Source of the DNA: Deltaproteobacteria bacterium
Lineage (GTDB): Bacteria > Myxococcota > Myxococcia > Myxococcales > SZAS-1
Length of the DNA stretch: 37,417 nucleotides
Assembly: GCA_018266075.1 (NCBI GenBank)
Contig: JAFEBB010000072.1
Coordinates: 1-37,417, forward strand
Direction: 5' to 3'
Shown in pieces: positions 16,097-23,537 of this stretch; within the stretch, counting starts at the first letter, position 1, and each line of letters starts with the position of its first letter. The notes under the pieces were generated by a model. The model was not told the DNA's origin. It made no database searches and was given only the letters and a program-made list of their open reading frames with translations. A program made the translations under genes and the position numbers.

Positions 16097-16794
16097 GGGG
16101 CGCGAAGCAGCTCCATCATCTCGGCGTCGACCTCGGACGCGTCGGCCACGGTGTCGGCGACCTCGGCGCGCACCAGCTCGCGAAAGCGGCCGCGCGCGCG
16201 GTGCAGGAAGCTCTTCAACTGAGGAACCGTCATCTTCTCCTTCGTGGCGAGCTCGGCATACGAGAGCTGGCTCTCGCCTCGAAAGTAACTCTGGATGAGC
16301 TCGAACGGTCCAGCCCGGCCGCCCTGGCCGTACTCGCTGCGCAGCCGCTGCAGGGCGCGGTCGAAGACGGCCTGGGCCCACGCGCGTTGAAAAGCAGCCT
16401 CGGCGTCGTCGGGCGCCTCGAGGACCAGGCGCTCGGCGAGCTCGGCGTCGAGGGGCACGGTGCGTCCGCCGCCGCGCCGCTCGGCGCTCGCTGCGGCGCG
16501 CAGGTTGGACACATGGTGCGTCAGCGCGGTCTTCAAGTAGCCGCGCAGCCGCCCGCGCGCTGGATCGAGCCGGCCGAGCACGTCGGACTCGAGCAGCCGG
16601 AGTGAGAAGCCCTGGACCGCGTCCTCGGCCTCGGCGGCATTGAGCCCGCGTCGGCGCAGGTACACGTAGAGGGGGCTCCAGTAATCGCGAAGCAGGGCCT
16701 CCAGGATCTCTTTGCGGCGGGCGGGAGCCTCGCGCCCCGAGAGGATCAGCGTCCACCGCGTGCTCGGAAACTCGCTGCTCGCGGGGCTCGGCAT
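16093..16794 (-). CDS. ECF-type RNA polymerase sigma factor
   Basis: The protein has 233 residues from ATG 16792-16794, chosen because the family begins close to the motif FPSTRWTLIL (residues 9-18). Region 2 includes LLRDYWSPLYVYLRRRG and AEDAVQGF. After an Arg/Gly-rich linker, region 4 includes YAELATKEKMTVPQLKSFLHRARGRFRELV, the helix-turn-helix expected to read the -35 element. It belongs to the ECF type common in Planctomycetes, Acidobacteria and myxobacteria that sits next to Ser/Thr kinases rather than anti-sigma factors, and no anti-sigma gene is present here. The upstream region has two dyads that could be its own control site. The target promoters are unknown. Confidence 0.92.
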   Translation of the reverse strand: MPSPASSEFPSTRWTLILSGREAPARRKEILEALLRDYWSPLYVYLRRRGLNAAEAEDAVQGFSLRLLESDVLGRLDPARGRLRGYLKTALTHHVSNLRAAASAERRGGGRTVPLDAELAERLVLEAPDDAEAAFQRAWAQAVFDRALQRLRSEYGQGGRAGPFELIQSYFRGESQLSYAELATKEKMTVPQLKSFLHRARGRFRELVRAEVADTVADASEVDAEMMELLRAP

Positions 16795-16852
16795 GCGCGG
16801 CACTCTAGCACGCGCGCTCAGCGGCACTTCCAAATGGGGCATATTCAGAATT

Positions 16853-16884
16853 GAATTGACCAATTCGAAGTTGTTGCCAACTTC
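16853..16884. promoter_or_regulatory. Two adjacent dyads, probable operator
   Basis: GAATTG-AC-CAATTC (16853-16866) is followed directly by GAAGTTG-TTGC-CAACTTC (16867-16884), both perfect. They lie in an AT-rich island between the divergent sigma-factor and zinc-finger genes. The second dyad covers the candidate -35 of the rightward promoter. Confidence 0.6.
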
Positions 16885-16902
16885 TGCCTGATTCAATAGG
16901 GT
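16874..16902 (+). promoter_or_regulatory. Candidate sigma-70-like promoter
   Basis: TTGCCA (16874-16879), a 17-bp gap and TAGGGT (16897-16902) resemble a -35/-10 pair. Transcription would start about 40 bp before the zinc-finger gene. The -10 match is modest. Confidence 0.35.
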
Positions 16903-16948
16903 GCCCGGCGAATTCAGGAGTCCTTCGCCTCTAACTTGGAGAAAAACG

Positions 16949-17293
16949 ATGCCCCGTCCGCCGAATGTCGATCCTCTTCGCGCCACCATCCGCAACCTGG
17001 GCCAGCAGATTGGCCAGGAGCTCGCGGCCGCCTTCACCAACTCGTTCAACACCGCGGTCGACAAGAACGGCCTGCGCAACAACGTGTCGGGTGCGAAGCG
17101 CGGGCGTCCGGCGTCGGTGTCCGGCGGCGCGGCGTGCGCCGTGGCGGGCTGCGGCCGCAAGCGCGCGGCCAAGGGGCTCTGCCAGAACCACTACGCCAAG
17201 GCCCACCGCCTCAAGATGAACCTCGAGAAGCTCTCCTCCGGCGACTACAAGCTGCTCGCCGAGGACGGCCGCGCCACCCGCTGGTCGAAGTAG
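16949..17293 (+). CDS. Small zinc-finger protein with AT-hook-like motif
   Basis: The protein has 114 residues. ATG 16949 is preceded by GGAG with seven bases of spacing. The N-terminal 45 residues are helical in character (QQIGQELAAAFTNSFN). Next is a basic AKRGRPA segment like an AT-hook core. Cys63, Cys68, Cys78 and His81 follow in CAVAGCGRKRAAKGLCQNHY, a zinc-binding pattern seen in small bacterial proteins with the CGC...GLCxxHYxR motif. DNA binding is likely from the AT-hook-like and basic character, but the target is unknown. It diverges from the sigma factor and could act on the shared dyads. A strong hairpin terminator follows directly. Confidence 0.88.
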   Translation: MPRPPNVDPLRATIRNLGQQIGQELAAAFTNSFNTAVDKNGLRNNVSGAKRGRPASVSGGAACAVAGCGRKRAAKGLCQNHYAKAHRLKMNLEKLSSGDYKLLAEDGRATRWSK

Positions 17294-17311
17294 ATCAGCG
17301 CCGTCGCACTC

Positions 17312-17352
17312 CGAAGACCCGGTGCCCACCTGGGCCCGGGTCTTCGTGTTTT
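17312..17352 (+). terminator. Intrinsic terminator after the zinc-finger gene
   Basis: Perfect 11-bp arms CGAAGACCCGG (17312-17322) and CCGGGTCTTCG (17336-17346) are followed by TGTTTT. The loop holds a further CCCA/TGGG pair. It starts 19 bp after the stop codon. Confidence 0.85.
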
Positions 17353-17404
17353 CAGAACGTGGGGATTCTCGTTTTTGCACACTGCGATCGCGGTGTTCGC
17401 GAAG

Positions 17405-17417
17405 TTGGAAATTCCAA
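17405..17417. repeat. Palindrome TTGGAA-A-TTCCAA
   Basis: This is a perfect 6-bp inverted repeat with one central base. It lies between the terminator and the convergent CYTH gene, in a 240-bp stretch with no gene. Confidence 0.4.
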
Positions 17418-17454
17418 AGTAGAACGGATGGTGAAGTTCGCGCGGTCGCACGCC

Positions 17455-17532
17455 GAGGAGGTCTGCAGAAGCGGCGGGCGGTGGAGCGTTGGAGCGGTGA
17501 GGAGGTCCGCAGGAACGGCGAGCGGTGGAAGC
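17455..17532. repeat. Imperfect direct repeat of about 33 bp
   Basis: Copy 1 (17455-17487) and copy 2 (17499-17532) both begin GAGGAGGTC and share GCGGTGGA near the end, with a 44-bp offset and a few mismatches. Copy 2 ends next to the last codons of the CYTH gene. Confidence 0.55.
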
Positions 17533-17534
17533 AC

Positions 17535-17996
17535 TCAGGGCTCGAGCGGGCCCTGCGCGAGCGCGCTGTTGTAGTAGCGCGCGTCGCCGGTGACCTCGCG
17601 GCCCACCCAGGCGGGCTTGGGGAAGGCGGTGTCCACCGCGGGCAGCTCCAGCTCGGCGATCACCAGCCCCTGGTGCATCCCGTGGAACTCGTCGACCTCC
17701 CAGGTGAAGCCGCCGTGGTCCACCAGGTGCCGGGTCTTGTCGAGCACGCTCGGGCAGAGGGCGAGCAACGCCCGCCCGTCGCTCACCGGAATCGGGTACT
17801 CGAACTCGGCGCGGCTCACGCCGTCCACCGAGCTGCCCTTGATGGTGAGGAACGCGGCATCGCCCTTGAGGCGCACGCGCACCGTGCGCGAAGGCTCCGA
17901 GCACAGGTACCCCTGAGCGATGCGTACGGCCGCGCGGGCCTCGCTCCGCCAGGCGTAGCTCTGGGGAAGGAACTTGCGCTCGATTTCGGTGGCCAT
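17535..17996 (-). CDS. CYTH-domain protein (triphosphate tunnel enzyme family)
   Basis: The protein has 153 residues, a complete single CYTH domain. The start is fixed by the family signature near the N-terminus, MATEIERKFL, with Glu4, Glu6 and Lys8 of the ExExK motif. Further tunnel strands follow (TVRVRLKGDAAFLTIKG, RAEFEYPI, TRHLVDHGGFTWEVDEF, LVIAELELP), and the family ends here as VGREVTGDARYYN. CYTH enzymes bind triphosphates with divalent metal; members hydrolyse inorganic or thiamine triphosphate, or make cAMP. This short bacterial type most resembles the inorganic triphosphatases; activity is inferred. Its ATG shares one base with the stop of the Cys-rich lipoprotein upstream (TGATG), making it the last gene of a coupled operon. 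Confidence 0.93.
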   Translation of the reverse strand: MATEIERKFLPQSYAWRSEARAAVRIAQGYLCSEPSRTVRVRLKGDAAFLTIKGSSVDGVSRAEFEYPIPVSDGRALLALCPSVLDKTRHLVDHGGFTWEVDEFHGMHQGLVIAELELPAVDTAFPKPAWVGREVTGDARYYNSALAQGPLEP

Positions 17997-19882
17997 CAGT
18001 GACAGGTGCCGTTGGTGCAGGTGTGCGCGTTCGGCGGGCAGTCGCTGGCCGAGGTGCACGAGCCGCAGCGGCCGGTGGACGCGTTGCAGCCCTGGTTGCC
18101 GGTGCAGTTCGAGTAGGTCACGCACTGCACGCACTGGGTGGCGCAGTAGGGCGTGCCGGCATCGTGGGCCTCGCACTCCGCGTCGTTGAGGCAGCGGGTG
18201 CAGCCGACGCTGGTGCAGTAGATGCCCTGGCCGCTGTTCTGGCACTGGGTGTCGTTGAGGCATGGCAGGCACAAGCCGTACGTGGCGGAGCTCGGGGTGT
18301 GGTCGCACTCCGAGGAGAAGCCGTTGGGATCGCACGCGCCGCCGTCGACGTAGCAGGGGATCACGCAGGCGCCGTGCGCGTAGCCGGTGGCGTCGCAGAT
18401 CTGGCCGGCGGGGCACTGGCTGTCCTGGTTGCACCCGCAGAAGTGATCCGGCTGGCAGACCGGGGCGTCGCCGCCGCAGCCCGCGTTGCTCGAGCACTGG
18501 CACTCGCCGCTGTTGGCGCCGCAGGTGAGGTTGGCGGGGCAGTTGGCATCCACCGAGCACGAGCCGCAGAAGCCCGCCAGGCAGCCGGGCAGATCGAAGG
18601 GGCAGTCGGTGGCGCTGAGGCACTGCACGCACTTCTTCGCGGTGGTGTCGCAGAACGGCTCCTGGGGGTGGTTGCAGTCGCGATCGGCGAGGCAGCCCAC
18701 GCAGAGCTGGCTGGCCGGATCGCAGACGGTGTCGCCGCCGCAGGGGTAGCCGCACGGGCCCTGGTTGCTGCCGCCGTCGACGCGCGTGGTGCCGCAGGTG
18801 CCGTCGCTGGAGCAGTAGGGCGAGGTCGACGGGCAGTCCGAGTCGAGGAAGCAGGGCGCGCAGTTGTGGGTGCTCTGGCCCTCGATGCACATCGTTCCGC
18901 AGGTGTTCACCGGCGTGCAGCCCGTGCCGTCCGGGCAGTCGGAGTTCACGATGCAGCTGCCGCACTCGTAGTTGCTGGAGTTGCAGCCGGCGTTGTTCGC
19001 GGGGCAGTCGGCGGCGCTGCCGCACTCCACGCAGAAGCCCACGCAGATGTTGGCGCCGGCATCCAGCGCCTGGCAGTCGGCGTCGTTGCGGCAGTACACG
19101 CAGCCGTCGCTGGTGCAGTACAGGCCCTGGCCGATGGCCTGGCACTGCGAGTCGCTCAGGCAGGGCACGCAGAGGCCGTAGTTGGGCGAGCTCGTGGAGG
19201 TCACGCAGTAGGGCGAGCCGCCGTTGGGGTCGCACGCGCCGGCCGCGGTGGTGCAGGGCTGCACGCAGTAGCCGCTCCAGTAGTTCACGCCGTCGCAGAC
19301 CAGGCCGCTCGGGCACTGGGTGTTGTTTGCGCAGCCGCACTGCTTGGTGGCGGGCACGCACACCGGCGCGTCACCGCCGCAGTTCGCGTTCGAGTGGCAC
19401 TCGCAGATGTTCTCGTTGAGGTTGCAGGTCTGGCCGGTGGGGCAGTCCGAGGCCTGGGTGCAGCCGCCGCAGTAGCCCTGGTAGCAGCCGGGCTCGTCGA
19501 GGGTGCAGTCCGACGCCGCCAGGCACTGCACGCAGGAGCCCTGGGTGGTGTCGCACTTGGAGTTGTAGCCGTCGGTGCAGTCGGCGTCGGCCAGGCAGTC
19601 CACGCACTGGCCCGTCTGCGTGTTGCAGAGCTGGGGATCGCAGGCGGGGCCGCCGTTGGCGCAGTTGGCGCCGCTGGTGCCGCCGGTGGTGTTGGTCGCG
19701 GTGGTGGAGCCGCCCGTGCTGGAGCCGGCGGTGGGCCCCGACGTGCCCGTGCTGCCCGCGCCGGTGGTGGTGGTGGTCGCACCGGTCGCCGCGCCGCCGG
19801 TCGACGACGACCCGTTCGACTTGGAGCAGCCCACTGCGATGAACCCAGCGACGAGGACGACGAGCCCTGCGCGAATGCTCAT
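17996..19882 (-). CDS. Giant Cys-rich lipoprotein with internal duplication
   Basis: The protein has 628 residues. Its ATG overlaps the stop of the upstream gene (ATGA). The lipobox is AVGC (Cys19), followed by a Ser/Thr/Gly stalk to about residue 75. The rest is cysteine-rich, with many Cys-x2-Cys and DSDC-like units. It is two copies of a roughly 250-residue block. Shared landmarks are C(V)xCLADxDC, GGDAPVC, DPNG, YGLCxPCLxDxQC and GQGxYCT, in the same order. Such modules are probably disulfide-bonded and extracellular. No enzymatic motif is visible. Binding, adhesion or matrix structure are all possible. It lies between another Cys-rich lipoprotein and the CYTH gene in one operon. Confidence 0.9.
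   Translation of the reverse strand: MSIRAGLVVLVAGFIAVGCSKSNGSSSTGGAATGATTTTTGAGSTGTSGPTAGSSTGGSTTATNTTGGTSGANCANGGPACDPQLCNTQTGQCVDCLADADCTDGYNSKCDTTQGSCVQCLAASDCTLDEPGCYQGYCGGCTQASDCPTGQTCNLNENICECHSNANCGGDAPVCVPATKQCGCANNTQCPSGLVCDGVNYWSGYCVQPCTTAAGACDPNGGSPYCVTSTSSPNYGLCVPCLSDSQCQAIGQGLYCTSDGCVYCRNDADCQALDAGANICVGFCVECGSAADCPANNAGCNSSNYECGSCIVNSDCPDGTGCTPVNTCGTMCIEGQSTHNCAPCFLDSDCPSTSPYCSSDGTCGTTRVDGGSNQGPCGYPCGGDTVCDPASQLCVGCLADRDCNHPQEPFCDTTAKKCVQCLSATDCPFDLPGCLAGFCGSCSVDANCPANLTCGANSGECQCSSNAGCGGDAPVCQPDHFCGCNQDSQCPAGQICDATGYAHGACVIPCYVDGGACDPNGFSSECDHTPSSATYGLCLPCLNDTQCQNSGQGIYCTSVGCTRCLNDAECEAHDAGTPYCATQCVQCVTYSNCTGNQGCNASTGRCGSCTSASDCPPNAHTCTNGTCH
17999..19650 (-). repeat. Two-copy internal duplication in the lipoprotein gene
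   Basis: Copy 1 is about 19650-18895 and copy 2 about 18740-17999, offset by roughly 910 bp. The order of Cys modules is the same in both copies. Conserved segments include CGGDAPVC and a CLNDTQC/CLSDSQC pair. Confidence 0.75.
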
Positions 19883-22800
19883 CGCCGGGCCCCGCTCAGC
19901 AGCGTCACCGTCTTGCGCGCGCCGCCCTGAACCGCGCCCACGGGCTTGTGCCGCAGCTGCGAGGGGCACTGGTTCGAGTCGCATGCGGGGCAGGAGCTGC
20001 CGTCGCTGCACTGGCAGTCGCACTGGCAGTTGCCGCCGTTGCAATAGGCCTCGGCGCCGGTGCTGCCGCTGCCGTCGTCCTGGCTGCAGTCGTTGCCGCA
20101 GCTGCCGCAGTTGTAGGTGTCGCTGTTGTAGTCGGGGCAGGCGCCGTTGCAGTCCGGCGTGCCCGAGTCGTCGCAGGCGCAGTTGGAGTCCACGCAGTAG
20201 CCCGTGCTGCACGCGTTGCCGCAGGCGCTGCAGTTGTTGGGGTCGTTGGAGAGGTCGTTGCACTGGCCGGTGCCGTCGCAGTCCATCTGGCCGTCGGGGC
20301 AGGTGGCGGTGTCGCACGAGGCCGAGGTGCCGTCGGGGCACTGGGTGGTGCCGTCGGCGCAGTAGCAGACGCACACGCCGTTCTCACACTGGCTGGTGGA
20401 GGAGCCGGTGTCGTCGAGGCAGTTCTCGCAGGAGTCGCCGCAGTGCTGGGCGTCGCTCAGGGTGTCCGGGTCGGCGCAGCTGCCGTCGGGGCAGACCGCG
20501 GAGCCGTCGGCGCAGCCGCACTGGCCGTTGTTGCAGGTGCCCGAGTTGCAGATGTACTGGCTGTCGGTGTCGCCGCAGCCGCCACAGTTCGACGGATCGT
20601 TGGTGATGTCGGTGGCGCAGCTCCCCGAGCCGTCGCAGTCCATGGTGCCCGCGTTGCACGAGCTGGTGCAGCTCGAGGCGTTCTGGCCGTCGGGGCAGTC
20701 GCTGCCGTCGGCGGGGCAGATGCAGTGGCAGGTGCCGTTGTCGCAGGTACTGGCCTCGCTGCCGGTGGCGTTGGCGCAGTTGAACTCGTCGCCCAGGTTG
20801 CTGCAGCCGCCGCAGTTGTTGGGGTCGGAGTTGCCGTCGGTGTCGCAGTTGCCCGAGCCGTCGCAGTCGAGCAGGCCGCCCTGGCAGTCGGTGTTGGTGG
20901 TGGCTTCGGGGCAGTTGGCGCAGGCGGTGTCATCACAGGGCGTCTGGCCGTCGGGGCAGATGCACTGCTGCCCGGCGCAGCTGCCGGAGGCGCATTCGTT
21001 GCCGCAGCCGCCGCAGTTCGACGGGTCATTGGCGATGTCGGTGGCGCAGTTCCCGCTCATGTCGCAGTCGGCGGTGTCCTGGGCGCAGCTGGCGCTCGAC
21101 TCGCACGAGTCCGCGGTGCCGTCGGGGCAGGCGGTGGTGCCGTCGGGGCACATGCACACGCACTGGCTGTTCTCGCAGGTGGCGCCGGTGCTGCCGATCT
21201 GATCCGCGCAGCTGTTGCCGCAGGTGCCGCAGTTCTGCGCGTCGGTGGAGAGGTCGTGGCAGCCGTTGCCGTCGCCGCAGTCCTGCTCGCCGTTCTGGCA
21301 GCAGGAGGAGAGGGTGCTGCCGTCGGGGCAGGCGCCGGAGCCGTCCGAGCACTGGCAATCGGCGGTGCCGTCGTTGCTGCCGTCGCCCACGCAGTCGCAG
21401 CTGGTGTCGTCGCTGGAGCAGGTGCCGCCGTTGGCTGTGCAGCTCGAGGCCGCGCAGCTATTGCCCGAGCCCACGTCGCAGAGGCCCACGTTGCGGTTGC
21501 AGCTGCCGCTCGCGCAGTCGTCATCGCTGCCGCAGGACTGGCACGTGTCGGCGCTGCCGCCGGAGCTGCCCGTGCTGCCGTCGGTGCCGGTGCTCCCGCT
21601 GGTGCCGCCGTTGCCGTTGCCGCCGGTGCTGCCGCCGCTGGAGCTGGTGGTGCTGCTGGAGCTGCTGCCCTTCCCGCAGGTGATGGCGTTCGGGTAGTCG
21701 TAGCTCTGGATGTTGTAGGTCTTGCTGCCGAGGTCGACGTCCTTGTGGATGCCGCCGAAGTGCGGAATCTCGAGGTTCACGCCGGCCGTGCCGCCCACGT
21801 TGAAGTACACGTCGCCGGCGAGGTCCGACACGCACTGCGGGTCGCCGTTGGTCTCGCCGGCGGAGAACGAGGCCGAGCCCTCCGCGCCGAGCTGGCAGTT
21901 CACGCCGATCTCCGGGCCGGCGACGCCCGCGACCTGGAATTTGAGATCCGCGTCGATCTCCACGTAGGCCTTGGCGTTGGCCTTGCCGGAGAGGGTGAGG
22001 CTCTGGTTGAAGCTCGGGTCGTAGCCGCCCTTGGGCGCCGCGCCGTTGTTGTAGTCGTAGATGAAGCCCGCGGTGAGGCCCACGCCCGCGTGCGCGGTGC
22101 CGTGCAGGTTCACACTGCCCGAGGCCTCGGCGTGCGCCTTGCCGGTCAGCCCGAGCGTCGGGAACACGGGAACGGGGCCGAGTTGGATCTCGCCGAGCGG
22201 GAAGCTGGCGCTGAAGAGCGTCCAGTCCTTGGAGTACGAGGCCGACGCGGTGGCGTCGAGGGTCACGTCGATCGCCGGCGTACCCGTGGCGATCACGCTG
22301 AAGGTCTGGATGTGGAAGCCCGAGGTGACGACATCGATGTCGATCTGCGAGGTGAACGACGCCGTGCCCTGGATGCTGCCGGAGATGGGCGAGGGCATGC
22401 CCACGCTGCCTGACTTGCTCTGGGTGGGCGGGTTGATGGTCTTCTTCCACTCCAGGCGCGGCTGGTGGTGGGTCTTCAGGTCCTTCACGATCATGTGGCC
22501 GTGGAGCCAGCCCGTCTCCACCACGTCTGCGATGCTGCCCTCGCGGGTCATCACCACCCAGCGGTTGCCCTCGCGGTGGACGGACACGATGCTGCGGATG
22601 AAGCCCTCACCGCCGCAGGAGCTGTTGCAGTACAGCGTGTAGCCCGGGCCGAGGCGGCGCAGCCAGCCGGCGTTGGGGCCGCGGAAGAGGAGCCGGTCGC
22701 CCTCGATGGAGACCGCGTTCTTCGCGGGCGTCTTGCCCACGTCGATGGCCATGGGGTTGAGCACCAGGTTCTTGTTCGGCTCGCCGAAGGCCTTGTGGAG

Positions 22801-22944
22801 CGCGGGGTAGTCCACCTTCCCGTCGGGCGTGACGAACGTCTGGTTGGTGTTCTTCTGTGCCGGCGCAGGCGGCTGCGACTTGCCACACGCAACCAACGCA
22901 CAACACAGCACCAGCCCGAAGCGGGCATTCGAAACGAGGCGCAT
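19879..22944 (-). CDS. Giant lipoprotein: beta-rich N-domain plus Cys-rich repeats
   Basis: The protein has 1021 residues. ATG 22942-22944 is chosen because GGGAG lies at the right distance; a GTG two codons upstream is the alternative. The lipobox is LVAC (Cys20). About residues 30-420 are Cys-poor and beta-rich, with many alternating small residues (PVPVFPTLGLTGKAHAEASG), and are not a family I recognise. A Ser/Gly stalk follows, then about 530 residues of cysteine modules. Among them are repeated DPxNCGGCGxxC, CPDGxxxC and MDCDGxGxCxxD units, the type often seen in myxobacterial surface proteins. It is the first gene of the three-gene operon. A hairpin covers its ribosome site, so translation may be regulated. 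The function is unknown; surface exposure is inferred. Confidence 0.88.
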   Translation of the reverse strand: MRLVSNARFGLVLCCALVACGKSQPPAPAQKNTNQTFVTPDGKVDYPALHKAFGEPNKNLVLNPMAIDVGKTPAKNAVSIEGDRLLFRGPNAGWLRRLGPGYTLYCNSSCGGEGFIRSIVSVHREGNRWVVMTREGSIADVVETGWLHGHMIVKDLKTHHQPRLEWKKTINPPTQSKSGSVGMPSPISGSIQGTASFTSQIDIDVVTSGFHIQTFSVIATGTPAIDVTLDATASASYSKDWTLFSASFPLGEIQLGPVPVFPTLGLTGKAHAEASGSVNLHGTAHAGVGLTAGFIYDYNNGAAPKGGYDPSFNQSLTLSGKANAKAYVEIDADLKFQVAGVAGPEIGVNCQLGAEGSASFSAGETNGDPQCVSDLAGDVYFNVGGTAGVNLEIPHFGGIHKDVDLGSKTYNIQSYDYPNAITCGKGSSSSSTTSSSGGSTGGNGNGGTSGSTGTDGSTGSSGGSADTCQSCGSDDDCASGSCNRNVGLCDVGSGNSCAASSCTANGGTCSSDDTSCDCVGDGSNDGTADCQCSDGSGACPDGSTLSSCCQNGEQDCGDGNGCHDLSTDAQNCGTCGNSCADQIGSTGATCENSQCVCMCPDGTTACPDGTADSCESSASCAQDTADCDMSGNCATDIANDPSNCGGCGNECASGSCAGQQCICPDGQTPCDDTACANCPEATTNTDCQGGLLDCDGSGNCDTDGNSDPNNCGGCSNLGDEFNCANATGSEASTCDNGTCHCICPADGSDCPDGQNASSCTSSCNAGTMDCDGSGSCATDITNDPSNCGGCGDTDSQYICNSGTCNNGQCGCADGSAVCPDGSCADPDTLSDAQHCGDSCENCLDDTGSSTSQCENGVCVCYCADGTTQCPDGTSASCDTATCPDGQMDCDGTGQCNDLSNDPNNCSACGNACSTGYCVDSNCACDDSGTPDCNGACPDYNSDTYNCGSCGNDCSQDDGSGSTGAEAYCNGGNCQCDCQCSDGSSCPACDSNQCPSQLRHKPVGAVQGGARKTVTLLSGARR

Positions 22945-22947
22945 GGT

Positions 22948-22967
22948 CACTCTCCCGAGGGAGAGTG
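22948..22967 (-). promoter_or_regulatory. Perfect hairpin covering the ribosome-binding site
   Basis: CACTCTCCCGAGGGAGAGTG is a perfect 20-bp dyad. In the leftward mRNA its 3' arm contains the GGGAGAG Shine-Dalgarno sequence, three bases before the ATG. Folding would hide the site of the first operon gene. It could instead be a protein-binding dyad. Confidence 0.55.
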
Positions 22968-23537
22968 TGCCATGCGGCGCGAAGCGCGAGCCAACGGTTC
23001 CTCACACGCGGAGTGTGGGCGGATCGCGCTTGGATTTTCCGGTACGCAGCGCGTTACAACAATTCTTAGCTCGCAGCTTCGAGAAGAGACTGGGACTCCC
23101 CTGGCGGCGTGCGCTCCAAACGACCCAGACGGGTGGTCAGCGGGCAGCGGTCCACCCGTCGACCCGGGCGGGGCCCGCGGCGTCGCGCGCCTCGGGCGCA
23201 GAGGTAATCCGCGGCGGCGAGATCCTGAGGCGGGTGCGGCGCCCGGCGGCGCTCCCCGCGCGGATTCGCGAGCCGGCAGTGGCCGACTTCATCGAGCGCT
23301 TGCGCACCTCGGCGCCCCGCCCGAGCAGCTGACGGACAAGCGAGCGCGAGGCCGCGCGCTGCGGAAAAACGCTTCCGAGCGTCGCGACGCGCACGGCCCA
23401 GGTCAGCGCCCTTGCGGTCTGCGCCGCGCCAACCGGGTGCTCGGAGAAGAGGCGGCCAGGCCGGCACGCGGACTGCAACTCCTGCCCCGTGCGTGCGAAG
23501 CGGCCGCTGTCGGCCCGCGCACCAGGAGGATGAACCC
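22968..23537. other. Intergenic region with a possible gene remnant
   Basis: There are 570 bp between divergent genes with no intact gene. Bases 23201-23314 read on the plus strand as EVIRGGEILRRVRRPAALPA and onward through IREPAVADFIERLRT. The third codon positions are almost all G or C, as in real genes here. The pattern resembles the first 40 residues of peptide deformylases (GxPVLRRxAxPV..IR.P.V..LI..L..T). The catalytic part is absent, so if it is real it is a decayed fragment. A weak dyad CACAC-GCGGA-GTGTG lies near 22995. Confidence 0.3.

Noticed and set aside
13100-16222. 1040-codon plus-strand frame opposite the kinase and DCC genes
   Set aside because: It is antisense to four genes with clear families; His/Arg/Glu-rich shadow translation.
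19948-22413. 821-codon plus-strand frame of almost pure Ala/Val/Gly
   Set aside because: It mirrors the Cys-rich repeats of the lipoprotein gene; Cys, Gly and Ser codons read backwards give Ala, Val and Gly.
18000-22900. CRISPR or other spaced-repeat array in the Cys-rich region
   Set aside because: The repetition is at the level of codons for Cys modules with variable spacing; there are no identical repeats with unique spacers.
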